In this document: piece after piece, positions 1 to 9,337 of the stretch | How the letters are laid out: every line of letters begins with the position of its first letter | Numbering within the stretch: position 1 is the first letter of the stretch | Origin: a virus | IMG/VR virus record: IMGVR_UViG_3300046355_000046 | Coordinates: 1 to 64,000 of that record | Strand: one strand, 5' to 3' | Length of the DNA: 64,000 bases | Made by a program: the position numbers and the translations under genes | The notes under the pieces: model-generated | Seen by the model: the letters and a program-made list of their open reading frames with translations, nothing else | What the model was told of the DNA's origin: nothing | Databases searched by the model: none

Positions 1-1041
1 GCAGCTACAATTAACAGTGACACTACTTACCGTCTACGTTTAGATGTTAAAGGTTCACCTGCGTTGCGTTTTTTAAACCACCAGTTGTACAAGACATTAG
101 ACGCTCACAGTGGTTGTGATGCTGTTACAGGTACTACTAACACAGTAGACCAAAACGTGATCTTACTTAAGTGGAAAGATCAAATTAACGAGGCTCCATT
201 GTTAAAAGACTTTGTAGTAGCTAAAGTATGGAACTTAACTACTGCTTCTGTAGCTGTTAATCCAACAGCTGGTTCTGCAACTATTGTTGTAGCTAACGCT
301 GATGCAGCTGCTTTCCAAGTTGGTGAAAAAGTTGTTTTTGCTTCTTTAGCAGGTGGTTCTCAAGTAGTTTCTGTTGGTGCAGCTGATTCAGCTGGTTCTG
401 GTAACGCAAACGTAGTTCTTTCTAAAGCAGCTGTAGCTTCTACAGATGGTAATGCTAAGATCTACTCTCAAGTAGCGACTGGTGCATATTCTCCAATCAC
501 TGTAGCTAACGATATTGCTGCTATTGATTCTCACTTAGAGATCACTGCTGCTTACGTTGAAACTAAGTTTGGTGCTTGTACTTTCACTCCAACTGATTTT
601 TATGAATTAGAGCCATTATTTATCTACACATCATTTGTAGATGAGTCTGGTGATCCTTGTGCTGTAAACGGATTTGTATCTGCAGAGATCCAAGCTCCTA
701 AGCAAGCATCTGGTTTAGGTGAGACTGTATTACGTGAGTTAATCTTAGATGGTCGTTACTTACAAAACGCATACCCTGATAGCTCTCGTGTAGATAGCTT
801 ACGTATGCGTGAGATCGAAGCTGATCCAGCTTTGGCAACTGTAAACAAGGCAGGTTTGTATGATCAAGTATTGATCTTACACAACGTACCTCGTTTCAAC
901 AACCCTTCTAGCACATTTGATAATGATCAGTATTTGATCGTAGTTCACGTACCTGCTGGTACTTCAACTAGCTCAATTACTAACTTCATTGCATCTAGTG
1001 CAAGTGCGGCTGGTAACGCAGTATCTTTAGAGACTGTATAA
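1..1041 (+). CDS. Structural protein, probable major capsid protein (5' end outside window)
   Basis: The frame is open from base 1, so this is the C-terminal part of a longer protein; an apparent TTG start at 64 is internal. About 346 residues are visible. They include an Ala/Gly/Val-rich beta segment (about nt 240-480) that looks like a small surface insertion, then a mixed segment ending in a beta-rich tail with FNNPSSTFDNDQYLIVV. The gene uses regular CGT, GGT and GCT codons, unlike the looser usage of the fibres downstream, which suggests strong expression. It stands at the head of the virion block and is closed by a strong terminator. Position and composition fit the major capsid protein of crAss-like phages, but no decisive capsid motif was recognised, so another abundant structural protein is possible. 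Confidence 0.55.
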   Translation, partial: AATINSDTTYRLRLDVKGSPALRFLNHQLYKTLDAHSGCDAVTGTTNTVDQNVILLKWKDQINEAPLLKDFVVAKVWNLTTASVAVNPTAGSATIVVANADAAAFQVGEKVVFASLAGGSQVVSVGAADSAGSGNANVVLSKAAVASTDGNAKIYSQVATGAYSPITVANDIAAIDSHLEITAAYVETKFGACTFTPTDFYELEPLFIYTSFVDESGDPCAVNGFVSAEIQAPKQASGLGETVLRELILDGRYLQNAYPDSSRVDSLRMREIEADPALATVNKAGLYDQVLILHNVPRFNNPSSTFDNDQYLIVVHVPAGTSTSSITNFIASSASAAGNAVSLETV

Positions 1042-1067
1042 GGATATTAAGAATATCTAAACATCAA

Positions 1068-1101
1068 GGGAGAGGACAGATGTCCCTCCCTTTTTGTTTT
1101 T
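1068..1101 (+). terminator. Rho-independent terminator after the capsid-like gene
   Basis: GGGAG-A-GGACA pairs with TGTCC-CTCCC (about ten base pairs with one bulged A and a tiny loop), followed directly by a run of T broken by one G. It lies 27 bases after the stop codon, so the capsid-like gene probably ends its own transcript. Confidence 0.9.
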
Positions 1102-1121
1102 GGATAATTCCCAAAAATTTG

Positions 1122-1138
1122 GTATATTATTATTGAGG
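1122..1138 (+). promoter_or_regulatory. Putative phage promoter element (copy 1 of a shared motif)
   Basis: GTATATTATTATTGAGG stands between the terminator and the 1182 gene. Close relatives occur at 20421, 27464 and 41239, each in front of a new transcription unit. The TATTATTG core resembles the Bacteroidota -7 box TAnnTTTG. A T-run ending in TTTG lies about 25 bases upstream, which is slightly long for a -33 box. Function is inferred. Confidence 0.5.
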
Positions 1139-1159
1139 ACCTTCGTCTTTAAATTTATA

Positions 1160-1176
1160 TAAACTATTAAAGTTTA
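1160..1176. repeat. 17-bp palindrome TAAACT-N5-AGTTTA (copy 1)
   Basis: Perfect 6-bp arms around ATTAA, lying just upstream of the 1182 start. An almost identical palindrome (spacer ATAAA) overlaps the stop codon of the metallophosphoesterase gene at 27423-27439. It could be an operator or a 5'-UTR hairpin; AT-richness makes chance occurrence possible. Confidence 0.4.
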
Positions 1177-1181
1177 CACTA

Positions 1182-1739
1182 ATGGCAAGCAAACATCAGC
1201 TAAGTTTAGAGCTGCCTGATACTAATAATATTAAGGTTTTACGTATATTTGATACCAGCATTTATGCTGATGGAGTTGGACAAGACTGTGGTGTTCTAAG
1301 TATCACTTCTCCAGGATTTAATCTTCCTGTAAATATTGAGATGTTACCTGGATTTAACACAACACTAACAGCCTGTACTTTAGGATTACAAAAGACAGGA
1401 TGCAGTGAAGCAGCACAACCACTTCCAGATGGTATTTATGTTATTAACTATTCTATGTCACCAAATAGTATTGTTCAGGTGGAGTATAACCATCTTCGTG
1501 TTACACAAACTGTAAATAGATATTACAATCTTTTGTGTGAGTTGGAGATGAGTGCATGTGAACCAGATGCTGATATAAAAGAAAAACTTATAGAATTAAG
1601 ATTAATAAAAAGTTTCATAGATGCTGCTAAAGCTAAGGTGGAATATTGTCATAGTCCTGAAGCTGGTATGGAACTTTTACTATACGCAAAGAAAAGATTA
1701 GATAAAATCACTAATGGTCTTTGTGGAACAAACTGTTAA
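1182..1739 (+). CDS. Unknown virion-block protein, 185 aa
   Basis: Not assigned to a named family. The N-terminal two thirds (residues 1-110) are beta-rich and Cys-containing; the C-terminal third is helical, with IKSFIDAAKAKVEYCHSP and a KKRLDK stretch. First gene after the capsid-like terminator, with its own promoter-like element and palindrome in the leader, so it probably starts the polycistronic fibre block. The ATG follows an A-rich leader with no Shine-Dalgarno sequence. A minor capsid, head-fibre base or decoration role would suit the position, but this is inference only. Confidence 0.75.
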   Translation: MASKHQLSLELPDTNNIKVLRIFDTSIYADGVGQDCGVLSITSPGFNLPVNIEMLPGFNTTLTACTLGLQKTGCSEAAQPLPDGIYVINYSMSPNSIVQVEYNHLRVTQTVNRYYNLLCELEMSACEPDADIKEKLIELRLIKSFIDAAKAKVEYCHSPEAGMELLLYAKKRLDKITNGLCGTNC

Positions 1740-1761
1740 ATCTCACTAAAAACCAAACATA

Positions 1762-1938
1762 ATGAGACAGTGTTCAAATTGCAATTCATCCATAACATGT
1801 GGGTGTCAAGATAGGGTAGCTTCAGATGGTAAAAGAGTTTGTGCTAATTGTATCACATCTTATGAAGCTCAAATTAAATTAGAAGCTTTAATAGCTCAAA
1901 CAAGTACTATACAGAATGAGAACTTATCTACAGAATAG
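1762..1938 (+). CDS. Small Cys-rich putative zinc-binding protein, 58 aa
   Basis: An ATG at 1762 opens a 58-codon frame ending in TAG at 1936-1938. The product begins MRQCSNCNSSITCGCQ, continues with ASDGKRVCANC, and ends in a short polar helix. Cys residues at 4, 7, 13 and 15, plus a later CxxC pair, form a zinc-knuckle-like layout. It fills the otherwise empty gap between two structural genes and overlaps the next gene by 23 bases, which suggests translational coupling. Short Cys-rich proteins of this look are common in Bacteroidota phages; the role is unknown. Confidence 0.65.
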   Translation: MRQCSNCNSSITCGCQDRVASDGKRVCANCITSYEAQIKLEALIAQTSTIQNENLSTE

Positions 1939-2512
1939 AGAAAAATACAATAAGCAGTTTGCTGACGTAATGCATCGTTTATACAAACAGATGCGTTATG
2001 GTGTTGACTCTTGTAAGCCAGAACAAGACAGCCAACTTATCTCTATGAGAAAAGAGTTAGTTGAATGGGAGGCTAATGAAGATGAAGGAGCTTTATCTGA
2101 AACTAAAGTTCAACTTAAAACTTGGCTTGGTGTAAAGTATGATGATGTACTATACTCTAAAGGAGGTACAGGATTCTTTATGTCTGAAGATGGCAAAGGT
2201 CCATCTGTAGGTTTAGACTATATGGGTACACAACAATCTGGTCAAAACATTATAGAGATTAACTCTGGTGGATGTATTACTAGAATTAACTTAAACCCAG
2301 CAATTACTATTAATCAAAATAGTTCTTTTGTATTTACACAACAAACACCTGCTACTATGTGGGATGTTGTTCATGGTATGAATCTAAGTCCTAATGTTAG
2401 AACAGAAGATTTAACTGGCACAGATATACAAGGAGTAATAGACTATATTGATAACAATAGACTTAAGATTTACTTTAATCAACCCGTAGCCGGTAGAGCA
2501 TATTTATCATAA
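1916..2512 (+). CDS. Virion protein with C-terminal fibre-type beta module, 198 aa
   Basis: The N-terminal half (residues 1-75) is helical and charged. The C-terminal half is beta-rich and ends with a module containing MWDVVHGMNLSPNVR followed by a strand and GRAYLS. The next two genes end in the same kind of module (W/Y-x-(I/V/L)-x-H-x-(L/M)-N, then a hydrophobic strand and a closing small-residue motif). It overlaps the 58-aa gene upstream and shares one base (TAATG) with the gene downstream. A head-fibre or appendage component is the most likely role. Confidence 0.75.
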   Translation: MRTYLQNREKYNKQFADVMHRLYKQMRYGVDSCKPEQDSQLISMRKELVEWEANEDEGALSETKVQLKTWLGVKYDDVLYSKGGTGFFMSEDGKGPSVGLDYMGTQQSGQNIIEINSGGCITRINLNPAITINQNSSFVFTQQTPATMWDVVHGMNLSPNVRTEDLTGTDIQGVIDYIDNNRLKIYFNQPVAGRAYLS

Positions 2513-3039
2513 TGGCAGTACAGAAAATATACGTAGACTACGACTTTAATAAGAATAGTATTCTTAATGCTAAGTTACAACCTGTAACTACTGCAGAAAG
2601 AAATGCTTTAGCGTCTGGGTATAATTCTAATGACTCTGGTATTATTGTCTATGACACTACATTAAAAATGGTGTACTCATGGGATGGTAACCAGTGGGAT
2701 CAGGTAAGTTTATCTGATACACAACTTGCTCAAATAGCTGAGGCTTTTAATAAAACAGTGGTTGATATCACTGTAACTGCTGATAATGAAAATAGAACTA
2801 TTATTCTTACATATAGAGATACACTTTCTATACAAGAGACTTATAAGTTTTCTCATATTCATAATCAAACAGTATCATCAAATACTTGGTCTATTACTCA
2901 TAATCTAAATAAATACCCATCTGTTTCTGTAGTAGATTCTAGTAATGAAGAAGTAATTGGTGAAGTACAACATATTAATTCTAATTCATTAACAGTTAAA
3001 TTTTCTGCACCATTTAGTGGGAAAGCATTTTTAAACTAA
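2512..3039 (+). CDS. Small fibre-like virion protein, 175 aa
   Basis: The N-terminus (VDYDFNKNSILNAKLQPV, then IVYDTTLKMVYSWDGNQW) resembles the collar segment of phage fibres, in which a short 'NsIlNa' stretch precedes a 'Y-D-T...W-D-G' strand pair. The C-terminus repeats the module of its neighbours: NTWSITHNLNKYPSVSV ending GKAFLN. The start codon overlaps the previous stop, so synthesis is probably coupled. Probably a short trimeric head or tail appendage. Confidence 0.75.
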   Translation: MAVQKIYVDYDFNKNSILNAKLQPVTTAERNALASGYNSNDSGIIVYDTTLKMVYSWDGNQWDQVSLSDTQLAQIAEAFNKTVVDITVTADNENRTIILTYRDTLSIQETYKFSHIHNQTVSSNTWSITHNLNKYPSVSVVDSSNEEVIGEVQHINSNSLTVKFSAPFSGKAFLN

Positions 3040-3055
3040 TTATAATACAAATACT

Positions 3056-4267
3056 ATGTCTAAAAAGTTTTTAACCAATCTGGACCTCACCCAAAACCAG
3101 ATTTTAAACGTAGCGGTTCACAACAAAGTTGGTCCACCGTCTAGTCCAGTAGTTGGTCAAATCTATTTTGACACTACACCTTCAGTTTTAAGAATGTTCT
3201 TCTGGGATGGCACCGCATGGGTGGATATGTCAGGAGATATCCAAGATGTTCTTGGTGGTGCTGGTCTTACAGCATCTACATCTGCTAATGGAGATGTAAT
3301 TACATTAGATATTAATGTAGATAGTGCTACCATTGAGATTGATAATGATAGTCTTAGAGTAAAAGATTTAGGTATTACTACTGGTAAGTTAGCTAACTCT
3401 GCAGTTACTACTGTAAAGATTAATGCTAATGCTGTAACTTTTGATAAGTTACAACAAGTTGCTAACCTAACTGTTATTGGTAATGTATCAGGAGCTACTG
3501 CTAATCCTGCAGAAGTTACTATTATTACTGATTTAGCAACTGCTTCTAGTACAACTCTTGCCACATCTCAATCCATTAAGTCATACATTGATACTAATGT
3601 AGGAAACTTAGGTAATTTAGAAGGTGGATGGGATGCTTCTTCAGGATCTTTTCCTGTAGGTTCAGCTCCTGTTGCTGGTACTAAAGCTGGTGATTACTGG
3701 TATGTAACTGTTGCTGGTACTGTAGACACTGAGCCATTTAATATTGGTGACGTAATTGTTGCTAAGATTAATGCTGCTTCTACAAGTTCTAAAGTTGACT
3801 GGATTAGATTAGAAGTTAATAGAGATCAAGCTACTACAACTGTATTAGGCTTAGTATATCTTGCTACAAATGCAGAAACTCAAACTGGTACAGATTCTAA
3901 TAAAGCAGTAACTCCTGCTAGTCTATCTTCTCGTACTGCTACAGAAACTCGTACAGGTATTGCAGAAATTGCAACACAATCAGAAACTGACACAGGTACA
4001 GATGATGCTAGAATTGTTACTCCTTTAAAGTTAAAAACTTTATTAGATAATAGAACTGGTGGTTACGCTGCAAATATTGGTGGAGCAGGTACTTCATATG
4101 CTCTATCACATGGTTTAAACACTATTGATGTAATTGTGATGATTAAAGATAACGCTACGTTAGAAGAAGTCATTACAGACGTAGTAATTACAGATGTTAA
4201 TACAGTAACTGTAAGTTTTGCAGTAGCTCCTACAGCTAATGCATATCGTGTAATCATCAAGAAATAA
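3056..4267 (+). CDS. Fibre-like virion protein, 403 aa
   Basis: Starts with the same collar-type signature as the previous gene (LDLTQNQILNVAVHNKVG, then GQIYFDTTPS and FFWDGTAWVDM). The middle is Thr/Ala/Asn-rich beta sequence, including two tandem T-E-T-x-T-G-T units of the kind found in tail-fibre shafts. It closes with a third copy of the shared C-terminal module (YALSHGLNTIDVIVMI). Likely a homotrimeric head or tail fibre. The three consecutive genes with related ends look like a duplicated family. Confidence 0.8.
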   Translation: MSKKFLTNLDLTQNQILNVAVHNKVGPPSSPVVGQIYFDTTPSVLRMFFWDGTAWVDMSGDIQDVLGGAGLTASTSANGDVITLDINVDSATIEIDNDSLRVKDLGITTGKLANSAVTTVKINANAVTFDKLQQVANLTVIGNVSGATANPAEVTIITDLATASSTTLATSQSIKSYIDTNVGNLGNLEGGWDASSGSFPVGSAPVAGTKAGDYWYVTVAGTVDTEPFNIGDVIVAKINAASTSSKVDWIRLEVNRDQATTTVLGLVYLATNAETQTGTDSNKAVTPASLSSRTATETRTGIAEIATQSETDTGTDDARIVTPLKLKTLLDNRTGGYAANIGGAGTSYALSHGLNTIDVIVMIKDNATLEEVITDVVITDVNTVTVSFAVAPTANAYRVIIKK

Positions 4268-4277
4268 TAAACTCTGA

Positions 4278-7200
4278 ATGAAATTTCTATCTGACATACT
4301 AGCTAAAGCTGGTCTGACAGTAGATGGTGTAGTTACACTTAACAATACTGCTACTGGTCAGACGCCTGATGCTAATGATAACTCTACCAAGTTGGCTACA
4401 ACCGCTTGGGTTAGAGGGTTTGTTACGCCTTATACTTTACCAATAGCATCTGGTACTACTCTTGGTGGTATCAAGATAGGTAGTGGTCTATCTATAGATG
4501 GGACTGGTATTGTATCTGTAGCTGCATCTGGTGTAGGAGCTATTAGAGCTTTGCAGCAGATTACTGCTACAGCAGGTCAAACAGTATTTACAGTGTCAGG
4601 TGGTTACACTCCTGGGCTTATTGATGTATTCTTAAATGGTGTATTGCTTACACCAACAGCAATTGATTCAACTAATGGTAATAGTTTTACATTAGCTGAT
4701 GGTGCAATAAATGGAGATCTTTTAGATGTCTTTGTTTACAATCCAATTTATAATGGATTTATATCTAGCACAGATCAAGTACCAGAAGGATTAATTAATT
4801 TATATTACACTGATGCTCGTGCTAGACTATCTATTAGTCTAACTACTAATGGTGTAAGTGGAACAGCAAGTTATGATAGTGGTACTGGTGTTTTAAATAT
4901 TCCAAACTATCAAGGTCTTGTTCCTGCAGGAGGCGTTTCAGGTCAATTGTTATCTAAAGTAGACGGTTCAGATTATGCTACTCAATGGATAGACGAAGCT
5001 CCCGCTGCTTCTTATACAAGTCAACTAAAACATGTAGTAAAGGCTAGTCAAGCTATTAGTAAAGGGCAAGCTGTATATGTATCATCTGGTGATGGTACAA
5101 ATATGATTGTTTCTAAAGCTTCTAATGTAACAGAAGGAACTTCTTCTAAGACAATGGGTCTTTTAGAATCTACTGTTTCTACTAATGGTTTTACAAATGT
5201 AATTACAGAGGGTTTACTTACAGGTTTAAATACAAATGGTGCTAGTGCAGGAGACCCTGTATGGCTAGGAACAGATGGTAATCTTATTTATGGATTAGTT
5301 AATAAGCCTTATGCTCCAGCTCATTTAGTTTTTATTGGTATTGTAACTAGAGCAAATGCTAATAATGGTGAGATCTTTGTAAAGGTGCAGAATGGTTTTG
5401 AAATGAGAGAACTACATGACTATGTAGAAAATGGCGTTCAAAACAACTTTGTAATATCTTATGAATCTTCTACAAGTCTTTATAAACCTAAATCTATTGC
5501 TACATTACTTGGATATACGCCAGCTAATGCAGCTAATTATGTTCCTTATACAGGAGCTACTTCTAGTTTAGATGTAGGAACTAATGATATATCAGGTAGA
5601 TATTTAAACGCTAATGGAAGTGCAGGTTTAGGTGGTGTTTTACACTTAAGACAAGATGCAACTTATTTAGCAAGAGGTATCGGTTATTCAACTATAGCTT
5701 CTTCTGGAACTTTATTTCAGTTTTTTGCATACACTGGAGCTACAACTTATAAAGATTTTGCTTTAAGATATGATGGCTTAACAAATAATACTACAAGAAT
5801 ATACACGCTTCCAGATGCTAGTGGAACGCTTGCTCTTACATCTGATATCCCATCTCTATCAGGTTATGTTCCTACAAACAGAACTTTAACCATTAACGGT
5901 ACATCTTATGATTTATCTGCTGATAGATCTTGGTCTATTGTAGCAGGATTATCTTCTTTTAATACAAGGACAGGTGATATTACTTTAACTGATACAGATG
6001 TAACAGGAGCTTTAGGATACACGCCTGTAACTAATGCACGTACTATTACAATTAATGGTACAAGTTATGATCTTACTGCAGATAGAACGTGGTTAATAGC
6101 AGCTGGTCTTACATCATTTAATACACGTACTGGAGACATTACTCTTACATCAGGAGATGTTACAACAGCTCTTGGTTATACTCCTGTAACAAATGCTAGA
6201 ACATTAACTATTAATGGAACAGCATATGATTTAGCAGCAGATCGTTCATGGACAGTAGGTGTAAATCCTTCTGCTAGAACTATTCAAACTTATACAGCAA
6301 CAGCTTCTCAAACTACTTTCACTGTAACAGGTGGATATGTAGTAGGTTTAGTAGATGTATTTATTAACGGCGTTAGATTAACATCTTCTGAATTTACAGC
6401 AACTGATGGTTCTACAGTAGTTTTAGCTAGTGGTACAGGTTTGGGTAATATTGTAGATGTAATTAAATATACATCTGCATTTACAGCTAGTAGTGCATTA
6501 AGACAAGTAAGTTATTTCACAGCTACTGCCGGACAGACTACGTTTACAGTTAACTATACTCCAGGATTAGTTGATATATTCTACAATGGATCTAAGTTAG
6601 CTTCTTCTGAATATACAGCTAGTAATGGGACAAGTATAGTGTTATCTAGTGGAGCTGCTGTTAATGATATTATTGAAGTAGTTGCTTATGCATACTCAGT
6701 AGGTGCATTTACAGGACAAGCTCAGCTTAATGGTACAGGCTTTGTAAAGGTAAGTGGTACTACAGTAAGTTATGATAATAGTACATATTTAACTACATCT
6801 AGTGCAGCTTCTACTTATTTAGCTTTAGGCGGAGGCACGCTTTCCGGAGCTTTAAATGGTACTAGTGCTACATTTAGTAGTAGAGTAACTGGTAACGGAG
6901 GGATAAGTTCTAAAGGAGGTTATGCTACTTTTGAATATAATAGTTCTGCAACTGGTCCAGTGTATCCATCTTATAATACTTATTTTGGAGCAATAGGAAC
7001 TAACTTTTCTAATGGTAACAGTGAGTTAGATATTTGGAATACTGTAGGTGGTGGTTTTGTATTTAGAAGACAGACTGGAGCCTCTGCTCAAACTGCTTTA
7101 CTTACAATAGCATCAAGTGGTGCGGCTACTTTTTCAAATAGCGTATTAGTTAAGAAAGATGGTTCAAATACAGCAAATGATGCTTTGGCATTAGTAAATG

Positions 7201-8219
7201 CTGCAGGAGATAGATATTTTAACTGGCAGTTAGATACAAGTGGTAATCTTTCTGGTTGGAGATATAATTCTGGAGTTGGATTTTTTAAATGGCTTGGGGT
7301 TGATTATACCAATGGTGCTGCTACTTTTAGTGGTAACATAATATCACAAGGTAACTATATTGATTATCAAAACACTTCATATGTAAGATTTTCAAATAGT
7401 GGTGGTGGAACTAGATGGGGTTATATACAACATAATGGTACAGATTTAACATTTAGCAATGATATAAGTGCTGGTAAGTTTACTTTTGATAAACCACTAC
7501 ATATAACTTCTTCTGGAGCTAATGGATTAATATTAAATCCAGATGCAGCAGATACAAATAATAGTGCTAGATTATTCTTGATGAGAACCGGAGGTGAAGG
7601 TTGGGTTATTATGAATAATGCTGCTAAACTTAGTATAAGAAACGGATCTGTACCAGTAAATACATCAGGAACAGAAAGATTCTCTATTTCTTCTGGTGGA
7701 GATGCTGTAGCTACTGCAACAATAACTGCTACAACAGGATATCTTGGTGGTGGAATGTATATAACATCTCAAGGTCAAGCTAATAACACACCATCGGCTG
7801 CATCTGTTAATATAGGTGTTTATGGAGGAGTATATGCTTTTATTGATTTAGCTACTCAAAACATATATGGAAGCTGGATTGATTTTAGTAAGGGGGATGG
7901 TACTGACTATGCAGGTAGAATAAGATATTGGAATCAAGATGAAAGATTTGTTTTTTATACAGCTGGTGGTGGTGAAAAAGTAGTTATTACTAGTACCGGA
8001 AATTTACTTCCAGGTGTAGATGCATCAATGAATTTAGGTTCAACTACAGCTAGATGGGCCAATGTTTATACAACTGACTTACACTTATCTAATAAAGGTA
8101 AACAAAATGATGTTGATGGTACATGGGGAGACTGGACATTGCAAGAAGGTGAACAAGATATATACATGCTTAATAATAGAAGCGGTGAAAAGTTTAAAAT
8201 AAAATTAGAAAAAGTATAA
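4278..8219 (+). CDS. Large tail fibre / adhesin, 1,313 aa
   Basis: A modular fibre. The N-terminal part has the TTLGGIKIGSGLSIDGTG fibre motif. Residues about 92-155, 667-733 and 741-805 are three copies of a 'TATAGQT-F-T-V...G-L-I/V-D-V/I-F' beta module. Residues about 534-660 hold three TINGT-YDL-ADR-W units alternating with SFNTRTGDITLT and LGYTP. The end (residues about 1270-1313) contains VDGTWGDWTLQEGE and LNNRSGEKFKIKL, a fibre terminus also known from cyanophages. There is no S74 chaperone, so folding help may come from another gene. It probably binds a host-surface glycan or protein. Confidence 0.88.
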   Translation: MKFLSDILAKAGLTVDGVVTLNNTATGQTPDANDNSTKLATTAWVRGFVTPYTLPIASGTTLGGIKIGSGLSIDGTGIVSVAASGVGAIRALQQITATAGQTVFTVSGGYTPGLIDVFLNGVLLTPTAIDSTNGNSFTLADGAINGDLLDVFVYNPIYNGFISSTDQVPEGLINLYYTDARARLSISLTTNGVSGTASYDSGTGVLNIPNYQGLVPAGGVSGQLLSKVDGSDYATQWIDEAPAASYTSQLKHVVKASQAISKGQAVYVSSGDGTNMIVSKASNVTEGTSSKTMGLLESTVSTNGFTNVITEGLLTGLNTNGASAGDPVWLGTDGNLIYGLVNKPYAPAHLVFIGIVTRANANNGEIFVKVQNGFEMRELHDYVENGVQNNFVISYESSTSLYKPKSIATLLGYTPANAANYVPYTGATSSLDVGTNDISGRYLNANGSAGLGGVLHLRQDATYLARGIGYSTIASSGTLFQFFAYTGATTYKDFALRYDGLTNNTTRIYTLPDASGTLALTSDIPSLSGYVPTNRTLTINGTSYDLSADRSWSIVAGLSSFNTRTGDITLTDTDVTGALGYTPVTNARTITINGTSYDLTADRTWLIAAGLTSFNTRTGDITLTSGDVTTALGYTPVTNARTLTINGTAYDLAADRSWTVGVNPSARTIQTYTATASQTTFTVTGGYVVGLVDVFINGVRLTSSEFTATDGSTVVLASGTGLGNIVDVIKYTSAFTASSALRQVSYFTATAGQTTFTVNYTPGLVDIFYNGSKLASSEYTASNGTSIVLSSGAAVNDIIEVVAYAYSVGAFTGQAQLNGTGFVKVSGTTVSYDNSTYLTTSSAASTYLALGGGTLSGALNGTSATFSSRVTGNGGISSKGGYATFEYNSSATGPVYPSYNTYFGAIGTNFSNGNSELDIWNTVGGGFVFRRQTGASAQTALLTIASSGAATFSNSVLVKKDGSNTANDALALVNAAGDRYFNWQLDTSGNLSGWRYNSGVGFFKWLGVDYTNGAATFSGNIISQGNYIDYQNTSYVRFSNSGGGTRWGYIQHNGTDLTFSNDISAGKFTFDKPLHITSSGANGLILNPDAADTNNSARLFLMRTGGEGWVIMNNAAKLSIRNGSVPVNTSGTERFSISSGGDAVATATITATTGYLGGGMYITSQGQANNTPSAASVNIGVYGGVYAFIDLATQNIYGSWIDFSKGDGTDYAGRIRYWNQDERFVFYTAGGGEKVVITSTGNLLPGVDASMNLGSTTARWANVYTTDLHLSNKGKQNDVDGTWGDWTLQEGEQDIYMLNNRSGEKFKIKLEKV
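5878..6252 (+). repeat. Tandem repeats inside the large fibre gene
   Basis: About two and a half units of roughly 157 bases, each encoding TINGT(S/A)YDL-x-ADR(S/T)W, a linker, SFNTRTGDITLT and ALGYTPVTNA. The copies are clearly homologous but diverged at third positions, so the repeat is maintained at protein level rather than freshly duplicated. Confidence 0.75.
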
Positions 8220-8220
8220 C

Positions 8221-8937
8221 ATGCCAATAAGAACATCTTCATTACTATCATCGTCAGGTTTACCTTTAGGGTTTATGCATATACCTATACCAATTGTACA
8301 ACATAGTGCAACTAATATAGGTACAATAACTATAAATCCAAGATGGAATGATTCTACTGCTCAGACAAAACTGTTTGATTCTTCTGTAGATTATGCACCA
8401 GGTGCTGCTGCTGGAGGTAATGCATATGTTGACATAAGCTTGCCAATGTTTCCACATCACGATAGTTGGATGAATAAAGTTCATGACTCTAATTATGGAA
8501 GAAGAACAGGTACTGGTACAGCAATTAGTGATGTTGGTAGAGTTTCATTGTGGGCTCAGTTAGGTGTTGGGGATAGTCCCCATCCTGGTGAAGATTATGC
8601 TTATACTCATGTTGCAATGTTAATGAATCAAGCAGGTGCATATCACTCATATATAACTACAGGTTCCCCTACACCAAACTATGCAGAGCCAAGAACACTT
8701 GGAGGTGGAGGAAATAGTTTAGGAAGTTTTGCAAATTTTAAAGTAAGTGGACAATACTATGGTGGTGGTACTTATGGTGGATGGTATTGTTTGGCTAATT
8801 ACTCACCTGGTTTATTTGGATCTTCAGATACACTAAGAGTTATAAATTTAGGTGGGAATACAGATGCACGTAGTAGACTAAGAATTGTAGATATGGTTTA
8901 TATCATACATGGTAAACTAGGTACATCAGGAGTTTAA
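8221..8937 (+). CDS. Putative receptor-binding / fibre-tip protein, 238 aa
   Basis: Not recognised. It begins one base after the large fibre stop, so the two are probably co-translated. The sequence is Gly-, Tyr- and Trp-rich with many short beta strands (GGGTYGGWYCLANYSPG; SHPGEDYAYTHVAML-like stretches) and several His residues, and no coiled coil. This composition suits a globular carbohydrate-binding tip or a baseplate-associated adhesin. The position directly behind the fibre shaft supports a separately encoded tip; function is inferred. Confidence 0.65.
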   Translation: MPIRTSSLLSSSGLPLGFMHIPIPIVQHSATNIGTITINPRWNDSTAQTKLFDSSVDYAPGAAAGGNAYVDISLPMFPHHDSWMNKVHDSNYGRRTGTGTAISDVGRVSLWAQLGVGDSPHPGEDYAYTHVAMLMNQAGAYHSYITTGSPTPNYAEPRTLGGGGNSLGSFANFKVSGQYYGGGTYGGWYCLANYSPGLFGSSDTLRVINLGGNTDARSRLRIVDMVYIIHGKLGTSGV

Positions 8938-8948
8938 AACATATATTT

Positions 8949-9311
8949 ATGAAAATTATAGAATACGGAAACTGTATTTGGGATGGACCAAAAGAAAATA
9001 AGGGGATTTTTTGTAAAGAAGATTTAATTAAACTTAAACAAGTATATGACTTTACACAAGATCCTCCAGTATTAGTTTATACAAAAACAGATGAAGAGCT
9101 TTATATTATATGGGAACAGTCTGAAATTAATAACTTTGCACAAGAACATATCTATAAATACTACCCGTCTTGGAAACAGTCTAATGTATTAAGAGAAGGA
9201 AATGAGCAAGAGTTATTAAAGATGAGTAACTTTATAAATGCAGTTAGAGCTTGGTCTAATCAAGAGTCTCCAGATCCTTGGGATGGTAGTCTTGATATTG
9301 TAGTACCGTAA
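8949..9311 (+). CDS. Putative fibre-assembly accessory protein, 120 aa
   Basis: A small soluble protein with no signal or membrane segment. The C-terminal half has a helical pattern centred on YYPSWKQSNVLREGN and FINAVRAWSNQ, similar in type to tail-fibre assembly (Tfa-like) chaperones, where a 'P-x-W-K/R-Q-x-N' stretch precedes a helical tail. It sits between two fibre genes, the usual place for such a chaperone. Family membership is a guess from these features. Confidence 0.5.
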   Translation: MKIIEYGNCIWDGPKENKGIFCKEDLIKLKQVYDFTQDPPVLVYTKTDEELYIIWEQSEINNFAQEHIYKYYPSWKQSNVLREGNEQELLKMSNFINAVRAWSNQESPDPWDGSLDIVVP

Positions 9312-9337
9312 ATAAAACATTAAGATTAATATAGCAA

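Noticed and set aside
3163-3564. Leftward 133-aa frame inside the 403-aa fibre-like gene
   Set aside because: A mirror of the Thr/Ala-rich coding strand; Val/Ser/Leu-rich antisense translation without any start context or family resemblance.
8266-8484. Leftward 72-aa frame inside the putative fibre-tip gene
   Set aside because: Antisense of a gene tightly spaced between two others; no supporting feature.
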